A DNA stretch of 64,000 bases from Fructobacillus durionis (GTDB lineage Bacteria > Bacillota > Bacilli > Lactobacillales > Lactobacillaceae): assembly GCF_900112405.1 (NCBI RefSeq), contig NZ_FOLI01000001.1, positions 124,001 to 188,000 of the forward strand, read 5' to 3'. A model generated the notes under the pieces. It saw nothing but the letters and a program-made list of their open reading frames with translations, was not told the DNA's origin and made no database searches. Numbering within the stretch: position 1 is the first letter of the stretch; the number at the start of each line of letters is the position of its first letter. Positions 42,523 through 49,413 of the stretch are shown one piece after another. Position numbers and translations under genes: made by a program.

Positions 42523-42556
42523 AAAAAGGATTGCCTATAGCAATCCTTTTTATTTT
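42523..42556 (+). terminator. Terminator after mgtE
   Basis: AAAAGGATTGC (42524-42534), CTATA loop, GCAATCCTTTT (42540-42550). Confidence 0.85.
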
Positions 42557-42579
42557 TCAAAATTTTTATGTAGTTTGTT

Positions 42580-42588
42580 CTGATATAA
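42580..42588 (+). promoter_or_regulatory. Extended -10 promoter of the first fructansucrase gene
   Basis: TGATATAAT (42580-42588), about 40 bases before the TTG start at 42629. Confidence 0.55.
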
Positions 42589-42628
42589 TGTTTGATGTTT
42601 GAATAAATTAAGTGAAGAGGAATGTATT

Positions 42629-44155
42629 TTGTATAATCGATTGCGTAAAAATAAGGAGCAACACTCTAGAAAACGAAAAATTATTATGATTTTTATGCTT
42701 TTCATAATCATAATTCTTGGCTTTTGTGGATATAATCTGCAGGAAAAGTATCATTTCTTTGGTGATGGCGTTACCCACGTAACGATTGCCGATGTTGACT
42801 CATTCTCAACAGCATCTCGTAAAACAAGTACTAAGATGCCTGAATTTAAGCAAAAGTCCCTTTTATCAGACATTCCTTCATCGAAATACTATAATTCTGC
42901 AACTGGTAAAGAAGGGAAAATCGCTGTTTGGGATTCTTGGCCTGTTCAAAATCCAGATGGGACTGTTGCCAACTTCCATGGTTATCGTATCGTCATCGGT
43001 CTGACATCAAAGGACCATCGAAACGATGGTGATGCTCACATGGGGATGTACGTTCAAAAGATTTCTGATGATTCAAACGATCTATCAACTTGGCAGTATA
43101 TTGGAAATGTCTTTAACTATTATGGAGAAGGTGCACCTAACGGGAAGCCTGATAAATACCTCCAACAAATTAAGGGTGAGTGGTCTGGCTCAACTGTGAT
43201 GATGGATTCTAAGAGCAATACTTTGCGTGTGTTCTATGCGAATGCGATGACGAAGGGGCAAGCACTCACAACGGCACAAATCACATTAGACCCTAAAAAG
43301 TCGGGAGACTGGAATTCTGGACTAACAATTAACCATTCGAAAACAAAGGACCATAAAACGGTCTTTGTTGGCGACGGTTACTATTATCAAACCGTTTCCC
43401 AAAATGCAGGTCATGCTGACAAAATGTCTGATGAATTGGCAATGCGTGACCCGCACTTTGTTGCTGACGGTGATAAGTATTACCTTGTGTTTGAGGGAAA
43501 TACCGGTTCTAAATATCATATTCAAGGTAAAGCCAATTTCATGAACTACTCAAATTATGGAAATTGGTCAACTTATAAATATATGCAGAAAAAACTACTG
43601 GATAACAAGGATACCAATTTGTATGGTGTTTCTTATTACGCTAATTCTGCAATTGGAAAGATTGAGTTGAATTCAGACTTTAGCCTTAAAAAGGTCCTAA
43701 AGCCCATGGTTGTTGCTAATCTGGTGAATGATGAGTTAGAGCGAGTTAACCTATTCCAATTCCGTGGTAAGTGGTATTTGTTTACTACTTCCTGGGGGGC
43801 TAAGTTTGCATCAACAACTGAGAGTCTCTCAAAAAATGCTTATATGTTAGGTTATGTGTCGGATAATGGCATTAATGGCTCTTATAAAAAGTTGAATGGT
43901 AATGGATTGGTCTTAAATACTAATTTGCCAAAGTCGGGTATGACCTATGCTTACTTGGTAATTCCAAATAAGAATCAAAAAAATAATAAGTTGGTTGTAA
44001 CTTCCTTTGAAGATTCGCATACTTTTGCTCCAAGTTTCTTGCTGGAAGTAAACGGTCATAAGACAAAGGTTATTAACAATAAGGTCTTGGATCAGGGAGC
44101 CTTAGTGGATAACGGCCATTATTATAAAGCTAAACCAGAGTCATCGAATAAATAA
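42629..44155 (+). CDS. GH68 fructansucrase, membrane-anchored, without repeats
   Basis: A 508-residue GH68 enzyme, splitting sucrose and building a beta-fructan (levan or inulin type). The catalytic triad is visible: nucleophile D102 in VWDSWPVQNPDGTVANFHGYR, transition-state D274 in AMRDPHFV, and acid/base E371 in DELERVN; EWSGSTV is also conserved. A basic N terminus and a strong hydrophobic stretch (about 18-37), without a clear cleavage site, suggest a membrane anchor. I chose TTG 42629, since AGAGGA is well spaced for it; the TTG at 42599 lacks such a site. Unlike the second copy, it has no C-terminal repeats. Confidence 0.88.
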   Translation: MYNRLRKNKEQHSRKRKIIMIFMLFIIIILGFCGYNLQEKYHFFGDGVTHVTIADVDSFSTASRKTSTKMPEFKQKSLLSDIPSSKYYNSATGKEGKIAVWDSWPVQNPDGTVANFHGYRIVIGLTSKDHRNDGDAHMGMYVQKISDDSNDLSTWQYIGNVFNYYGEGAPNGKPDKYLQQIKGEWSGSTVMMDSKSNTLRVFYANAMTKGQALTTAQITLDPKKSGDWNSGLTINHSKTKDHKTVFVGDGYYYQTVSQNAGHADKMSDELAMRDPHFVADGDKYYLVFEGNTGSKYHIQGKANFMNYSNYGNWSTYKYMQKKLLDNKDTNLYGVSYYANSAIGKIELNSDFSLKKVLKPMVVANLVNDELERVNLFQFRGKWYLFTTSWGAKFASTTESLSKNAYMLGYVSDNGINGSYKKLNGNGLVLNTNLPKSGMTYAYLVIPNKNQKNNKLVVTSFEDSHTFAPSFLLEVNGHKTKVINNKVLDQGALVDNGHYYKAKPESSNK

Positions 44156-44183
44156 TTATTGTGCGTTATTTTTTAGATTGCCG

Positions 44184-44217
44184 AAAAAGAGATTAATTAT
44201 ATTAATCTCTTTTTTTG
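44184..44217 (+). terminator. Terminator after the first GH68 gene
   Basis: AAAAAGAGATTAAT (44184-44197), TAT loop, then the complementary arm ATTAATCTC with a T run. Confidence 0.85.
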
Positions 44218-44242
44218 AATAAAAAGAAAAAAAGAGTATAAT
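44215..44242 (+). promoter_or_regulatory. Promoter of the PAP2 gene
   Basis: TTGAAT (44215-44220), 16-base spacer, TATAAT (44237-44242). Confidence 0.6.
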
Positions 44243-44275
44243 ATCTGAGTCACAATTAAAAAAAGGTATATAGAA

Positions 44276-45190
44276 ATGTTAAAAAATAAATTTAATAAAG
44301 TGAACTATTTTAGTTGTTTTGTTTTTGTGATTTTTATATTTGTACTGGTTGGTACATTTTATGATCGGCAAATATCAGAAGCTGTTATTGATAAAAAGTC
44401 AATCTGGGCACATTTGTTTGAGCACTATACTGTTCAAGGTGCAAATGTTCTTTATTTTTCTGTTTTTGAAATGATGACTTGGATTGCCTGGCGGCGTATT
44501 CAAGATAAAACTTTAAGATGGACTGTTGTCATTGGCATGTTATTAATTGATATTAATCAAATGTTTTTAATAACCTATGACTTTGTGTATTACACGGCTG
44601 CTGTTATACAAAAACATAGTCTGGGTGTGAGATGGCGTGAATGTTTTGACGCCGTACCCTTATATGACCATTCTCAAGAGTTGGTATTTTGGCTTTCGAC
44701 GATTATTTTATTTATTATTTTTTCCTTTATATTTTTTTGGTTCATCTCCAAGCAAACGGAAGAACAACTCCGATATTCAACTAAAGCTGCTTTTATCGGC
44801 TTGTTAGTCGTTGTCTTAGCACAGGTATCAATTGATGGTTTGAAAAACTGGTGGGGCCGTTATCGCCCTTATGAGATTGGGGCGCAAGGAACGCATTACA
44901 CTCCATGGTATAAAATTAACGGGGATAATGGGCATTCTTCATTCCCTTCAGGGCACACTCGCTTTAGTTGGCTCTATCTCTATCTTCCTTTGCTGTTACA
45001 ACGTAACCAAATTAAACTTCAACGTATTTTTACAATTGTCGCAATTGTTTTTGGAATTGGTGGTGCCTTGGGACGAGTGCGTACCGGTATTCATTTCCTA
45101 ACAGATGTTTCGGTATCATCATTGATTACTGTCACGATTATTTATTTGGCTAGTCGGGTAATGCAAGTCCATTTTATTGAAAAAAAGTAA
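44276..45190 (+). CDS. PAP2-family membrane phosphatase
   Basis: A 304-residue protein with about six membrane segments and the three PAP2 motifs: KNWWGRYRPYE, SSFPSGHT and GRVRTGIHFLTDV, with the catalytic His residues in the second and third. Family members dephosphorylate undecaprenyl pyrophosphate, phosphatidylglycerol phosphate or other lipid phosphates on the outer face. Its position between surface-enzyme genes would suit carrier-lipid recycling, but that is inference. It has its own promoter. Confidence 0.85.
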   Translation: MLKNKFNKVNYFSCFVFVIFIFVLVGTFYDRQISEAVIDKKSIWAHLFEHYTVQGANVLYFSVFEMMTWIAWRRIQDKTLRWTVVIGMLLIDINQMFLITYDFVYYTAAVIQKHSLGVRWRECFDAVPLYDHSQELVFWLSTIILFIIFSFIFFWFISKQTEEQLRYSTKAAFIGLLVVVLAQVSIDGLKNWWGRYRPYEIGAQGTHYTPWYKINGDNGHSSFPSGHTRFSWLYLYLPLLLQRNQIKLQRIFTIVAIVFGIGGALGRVRTGIHFLTDVSVSSLITVTIIYLASRVMQVHFIEKK

Positions 45191-45359
45191 TTGTCTATTC
45201 CTAATATTCAAAGCTATGCATTTGATATTCTAAAGAAATAGTGTGTTTACTTAAATTCTCCAGAAAATTCTGAAATAGAAATTGTTTTCTAGTAAAATTA
45301 AATGTGTATTAACATGGCGACTTTTTGTCATGAAATCTTTCATAAGATAGGAGCACCAA

Positions 45360-45764
45360 ATGAAAAAAATTATTATTTCACTAGCAGCACTTGTTGCGGC
45401 TGGCCTCATTGCATGGGGAGCCTACACACTTGGTTCAAACCATAGCTCTGATAACGACTCAAGTTCTTCTAAGACTTCAACAAGTATTTCTAAAAAGAAG
45501 TCAACGAATACATCATCCAGCTCTAGCAATTCAGCATCTGACTCATCTAGTTCTTCCCAAAAGCATTCAGCCTTTGGAGGACAGGGTGGTGGACAACCAT
45601 CAACACCTTCAACGACAGATGTCAATATGGCTAAGGCACAATTGAAGGCAGCTGGTTTCCCCGTTGATGAATGGGCACCTTCAGACATCGAGAAGATTAT
45701 CTCTGATGCACAGCAACAGGGTATCTCTGTTGTTGATTATGCTAATCAGAATTACCACAAGTAA
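45360..45764 (+). CDS. Ser-rich membrane-anchored protein, unknown
   Basis: A 134-residue protein: one N-terminal hydrophobic segment (about 4-24), a Ser/Thr/Lys-rich disordered spacer (about 27-70), a Gly/Pro patch, and a C-terminal helical domain of about 45 residues (NMAKAQLKAAGFPVDEWAPSDIEKIISDAQQQGISVVDYANQNYHK). There is no lipobox Cys. It lies only 28 bases before the GH25 gene and has AGGAG upstream, so the two are probably co-transcribed. It may be a surface adaptor, but no family is recognised. Confidence 0.6.
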   Translation: MKKIIISLAALVAAGLIAWGAYTLGSNHSSDNDSSSSKTSTSISKKKSTNTSSSSSNSASDSSSSSQKHSAFGGQGGGQPSTPSTTDVNMAKAQLKAAGFPVDEWAPSDIEKIISDAQQQGISVVDYANQNYHK

Positions 45765-45792
45765 AAAGATTAGCAACTAAGGAACAATAAAC

Positions 45793-47277
45793 ATGAAAGT
45801 TAAAAAAATTATCTTAACAATCGCTGCTGTCTCTTCAATGGGATTCGCAGCTAATGCATTAAACGTTGCCAACGCTGATGGCGTTCCATCAGTTGTGGCA
45901 GGGCAATCAGGTTTGCCATCGATGGATGTTGTCGATGTAGCGTCATACCAGGGTAATCTATCCGTTGATGATTTCAAGGCAATGAAAGCCGCTGGAATTA
46001 AAGGGGTTATTGTTAAGTTGACTGAATCAACTAACTACACCAATCCTTTTGCGCGTACTCAGGTGAATAACGCTCGTGCGGCAGGTATGAAGGTATCTGC
46101 TTATCACTTTGCCCGTTACCAAAGTGCTGACGCGGCTCGTAACGAAGCAAATTATTTTGCTGATGTTGCCTATAACTTGGGATTCTCAAGTTCTGATTTA
46201 ATGGTTAACGATGTTGAAGACAACAACATGGTCGCACACAACGTGTCCGGTAATTCAAAGGTCTTCAACGATCAGCTACATTCTCGTGGCTTTTCAGATA
46301 CTGGGTTATATACTTACACGAACTACAATATGGATCGTTCATTCATGCCAAATAACCGTATTTGGATGGCTTCGTATCCATATGAACCATCATCAAGCCG
46401 TTTGTGGAATACACAATATGGTATGTGGCAGTGGACATCAAATGCTCACGTAAATGGTGTTTCTGGTACTTTTGATATGTCAATTGACTATTCAGGTATG
46501 GCATCAGTTGATTCTGGCTATCGTTACGTTCCTTCAGCAGGAGGTTGGCGTTGGGTAGAAAACGGTCAGCTTTATACTGGTTTCCGCATGTACATGGGAA
46601 CTTATTACTGGTTTGAAAATGGTGTTCGTTCTGATAATGCCTGGCACGAAGCATGGGGTAACTGGTACTACACAGGTTCTGATGGCCGTGCTGTTCAGGG
46701 TCATCAAAAGATTGATGGTCAAGATTTGTACTTCGGAGATGACGGATCATTTGCTCTCCGCTCATCAGGTTATATTTATGATCGTTCATCGCAAAATGGT
46801 GGCTACCGTTGGTATGAAAACGGTCATCTCTTTACTGGTTTCCGTTTCTATATGGGAACGTTCTATTGGTTCGTTGACGGGGTTCGTCAAAATGCCGGAT
46901 GGCGTTCAGCATGGGGAATGAAGTATTACACTGATGATACTGGTCGTGCTCTTCAAGGCGTTCAAAAGATTGATGGCACTTACTATAACTTCGGTAATGA
47001 CAATTCATACTACGAACGTGGTGGATACATCTTTGATGGTTCTTCACAAAACGGTGGTTACCGCTGGTATAACGACGGGAAGCTTTTCACTGGTTTCCGA
47101 TACTACATGGGAACTTACTACTGGTTTGTTGACGGAGTTCGTCAAAATGCCGGATGGCGTCATGCATGGGGAATGACATATTATACCGATGCAAATGGTC
47201 GTGCAGTACAGGGTGTACAAACGATTGACGGAAAAACTTATAACTTCGGTACTGACAACACGTATTACTTACGATAA
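45793..47277 (+). CDS. Secreted GH25 muramidase with three C-terminal aromatic repeats
   Basis: A 494-residue secreted lysozyme-type muramidase. The signal peptide (about 1-28, ending ANA) is followed by a GH25 domain (about 45-235): D48 in DVASYQGN and the D140-V-E142 pair, with E142 the likely catalytic acid, cleave MurNAc-GlcNAc bonds. Residues from about 242 on are three tandem repeats of about 84 residues (GGYRWYENG..LFTGFRYYMGT.YWFVDGVRQNAGWR), nearly identical to those of the next two secreted enzymes. It probably remodels the cell's own wall. Confidence 0.9.
   Translation: MKVKKIILTIAAVSSMGFAANALNVANADGVPSVVAGQSGLPSMDVVDVASYQGNLSVDDFKAMKAAGIKGVIVKLTESTNYTNPFARTQVNNARAAGMKVSAYHFARYQSADAARNEANYFADVAYNLGFSSSDLMVNDVEDNNMVAHNVSGNSKVFNDQLHSRGFSDTGLYTYTNYNMDRSFMPNNRIWMASYPYEPSSSRLWNTQYGMWQWTSNAHVNGVSGTFDMSIDYSGMASVDSGYRYVPSAGGWRWVENGQLYTGFRMYMGTYYWFENGVRSDNAWHEAWGNWYYTGSDGRAVQGHQKIDGQDLYFGDDGSFALRSSGYIYDRSSQNGGYRWYENGHLFTGFRFYMGTFYWFVDGVRQNAGWRSAWGMKYYTDDTGRALQGVQKIDGTYYNFGNDNSYYERGGYIFDGSSQNGGYRWYNDGKLFTGFRYYMGTYYWFVDGVRQNAGWRHAWGMTYYTDANGRAVQGVQTIDGKTYNFGTDNTYYLR
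46516..47274 (+). repeat. Three coding repeats of about 252-255 bp in the GH25 gene
   Basis: Repeat starts at 46516, 46768 and 47023; each encodes 84-85 residues rich in Tyr, Trp, Gly and Phe. The first copy is the most divergent. They resemble glucan- and choline-binding YG-type cell-wall repeats, but their ligand is unknown. Confidence 0.85.
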
Positions 47278-47281
47278 GTTG

Positions 47282-47311
47282 AAAGCCACTACTGAGGTAG
47301 TGGCTTTTTTT
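47282..47311 (+). terminator. Terminator after the GH25 gene
   Basis: AAAGCCACTAC (47282-47292), TGAG loop, GTAGTGGCTTT (47297-47307), then more T. Confidence 0.85.
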
Positions 47312-47342
47312 GCTAAAAAACATCTAATAGGAGAAAGAATAG

Positions 47343-49274
47343 ATGCGCATTAAAATGTATAAAAGCGGAAAGGCTTGGGTAACAACTGCACTGTTGATTA
47401 CTGGTTCTGTGGCTGCGCTGCAAATGAATCAGCCTGTTTCTGCAGACAATAACGAAACGACAAATACTGTTGTGACTACAACTCATCCAGAAAACGGCTT
47501 TCAGACTGTCAACGGTAAGCAGTATTACTATGAAAATAACCAATTAGTAACGAATACTCAAAAGAACATTGACGGGAAGATTTACGATTTAGCCGCTGAT
47601 GGAGAAGCAACTATTAAAAATGGTTTGGTTAAAATCTCAGACCAAGATGGCTATGCTTTTTATAAAGATGGCGTACGTGTTACGAATCAATTTGTAACGG
47701 TTGATAATAACACCTATTACTTCGGACAATACGGTGAATCATATTCTGGTTTGCATACCATTGGTACCGATGAGTATTATTTCGGAGATGACCATAGCTT
47801 CACGCTTCGCCGTTCAATTGATAGCATCACTATTAACAATGTCCCTTATAAGATTGACAGTGAAGGTCGTTTGACTGCTATTCACGGTATCCTTTGGGGA
47901 TTTGGTGATTCAACTACGGTAGGCTGGAACCCTTATAACGATGGTAGCCGTTCTTATGATTATTATGCAGCGCAAGCGCTACAAATGCTGTATAAAAACA
48001 CTTCTGCCTATTCTGGTACACAGATTGGACAGGATATGGTTTGGATGACGGACCAGGCTGTTTCTGACCCATCTTTTACTAAGGCAACCGATATTGTGAT
48101 TGCGCTTGGGGTCAATGATTCTAATTATGGTATTCAAAATATTAATACCATTGCACAAATTTTCCAAGATTCAGTTCGTCGATTGCATCAAGCAAACCCT
48201 AACATCAAAATTCACATCTTGCTTCCGCAAGGGGATTTCTTGAATGGACGGAACAACGACACAATCAACGGCGATGGATTCTCAATGAACCAATTAAAGA
48301 GCGTCCTAACTATGATTGGAAATAACATGGGTGTGAATGTTATTGATGCTGGTGTTGTAACCGATCAAAACCATAATGAGACGATTCCTGATGGTGTTCA
48401 TCCAACGAACGCGGCTTATAAAGCTATTGCTGCTAAGATTGCCGATGCTATTCAAAATGATCATCAGCAGTATCGAGACAATGCCCAACATTACGATTTA
48501 GGAAATGTTTCAGGGTATGTGAACACACTTGCCGGTTGGCGTTGGTTGGAAAACGGTAAGGCTTATACCGGTTTCCGTTACTACATGGGAACTTACTATT
48601 GGTTCGTGAATGGTGTTCGCCAAAACCGCGGATGGCATGAAGCCTGGGGACGTTTATACTACACAGATGATAACGGACGTGCTGTGCAAGGTATTTACAA
48701 CATTAATGGTCAGAACTTTGACTTTGGAAATGATGGTTCTTACTACTTGCGTTCATCTGGTTACCTTTATGATGGTTCATCACAAAACGGTGGTTATCGA
48801 TGGTATGAAGACGGTAAACTCTTTACTGGATTCCGTTACTACATGGGCACCTTCTACTGGTTCGTTGATGGTGTTCGTCAAAATGCTGGTTGGCGTCAAG
48901 CATGGGGTATGACATACTACACAGATGCTAGCGGTCGAGCAGTTCAGGGAATCCAAACTATTGACGGTAAAGCATATAACTTTGGTACGGACAACACATA
49001 TTATGAACGTCCCGTATCAGGTTATATCCACGACGGTTCATCACAAAACGGTGGTTACCGTTGGTATGAGAACGGTAATCTATTTACCGGTTTCCGATTC
49101 TATATGGGAACATATTACTGGTTTATTGACGGCGTTCGTCAGAATGCCGGATGGCGTGAAGCTTGGGGTATGAAGTATTACACTGATGCTAATGGCCGTG
49201 CTGTACAAGGTGACCAAACAATTGATGGCCGTCATTACTTCTTTGGAAACGATGGTTCATATTATTTGCGTTAA
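47343..49274 (+). CDS. Secreted SGNH hydrolase with YG-type repeats on both sides
   Basis: A 643-residue protein. The N terminus KMYKSGKAW is a full KxYKxGKxW signal motif, followed by a hydrophobic core ending near SAD. Residues about 50-175 are short glucan-binding-like repeats (VNGKQYYYENNQLVTNT; VDNNTYYFGQYG). An SGNH/GDSL esterase domain follows: FGDSTTVG (S190), LGVNDSN, and IPDGVHP (D350, H353). The C terminus has three of the shared 84-residue repeats. It may deacylate a wall polymer or exopolysaccharide; two acyltransferase genes lie downstream. Substrate unproven. Confidence 0.88.
   Translation: MRIKMYKSGKAWVTTALLITGSVAALQMNQPVSADNNETTNTVVTTTHPENGFQTVNGKQYYYENNQLVTNTQKNIDGKIYDLAADGEATIKNGLVKISDQDGYAFYKDGVRVTNQFVTVDNNTYYFGQYGESYSGLHTIGTDEYYFGDDHSFTLRRSIDSITINNVPYKIDSEGRLTAIHGILWGFGDSTTVGWNPYNDGSRSYDYYAAQALQMLYKNTSAYSGTQIGQDMVWMTDQAVSDPSFTKATDIVIALGVNDSNYGIQNINTIAQIFQDSVRRLHQANPNIKIHILLPQGDFLNGRNNDTINGDGFSMNQLKSVLTMIGNNMGVNVIDAGVVTDQNHNETIPDGVHPTNAAYKAIAAKIADAIQNDHQQYRDNAQHYDLGNVSGYVNTLAGWRWLENGKAYTGFRYYMGTYYWFVNGVRQNRGWHEAWGRLYYTDDNGRAVQGIYNINGQNFDFGNDGSYYLRSSGYLYDGSSQNGGYRWYEDGKLFTGFRYYMGTFYWFVDGVRQNAGWRQAWGMTYYTDASGRAVQGIQTIDGKAYNFGTDNTYYERPVSGYIHDGSSQNGGYRWYENGNLFTGFRFYMGTYYWFIDGVRQNAGWREAWGMKYYTDANGRAVQGDQTIDGRHYFFGNDGSYYLR
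48513..49271 (+). repeat. Three coding repeats in the SGNH hydrolase gene
   Basis: Repeat starts at 48513, 48759 and 49020. The third copy ends in almost the same 45 residues as the last copy of the downstream fructansucrase (MKYYTDANGRAVQGDQ...). Confidence 0.85.
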
Positions 49275-49288
49275 TTATTGAAATTATA

Positions 49289-49324
49289 AAAAAGACAAAC
49301 GGGTTTTATTGTTTGTCTTTTTTT
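49289..49324 (+). terminator. Terminator after the SGNH gene
   Basis: AAAGACAAAC (49291-49300) with GTTTGTCTTT (49311-49320), then TTTT. Confidence 0.85.
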
Positions 49325-49331
49325 AATATTC

Positions 49332-49340
49332 TGATATAGT
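49332..49340 (+). promoter_or_regulatory. Extended -10 promoter of the second fructansucrase gene
   Basis: TGATATAGT (49332-49340) lies about 75 bases before the ATG at 49414. No clear -35 is visible. Confidence 0.4.
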
Positions 49341-49360
49341 TTCTTATTAGGGAGATTTTT

Positions 49361-49382
49361 AAAATTATCAATTGATAATTTT
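49361..49382 (+). promoter_or_regulatory. Perfect 22-bp palindrome upstream of the second fructansucrase
   Basis: Two 11-base halves (AAAATTATCAA and its reverse complement) meet without a spacer, 31 bases before the ATG and downstream of the probable -10. It may be a regulator operator or a leader hairpin. Confidence 0.45.
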
Positions 49383-49413
49383 TTATTCTAAAAAAAGTAT
49401 TTGAGAGAGAAAA

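Noticed and set aside
46343-47323. Antisense frames over the surface repeats
   Set aside because: Recurring His/Arg-rich products are artefacts of the repeat's codon pattern.
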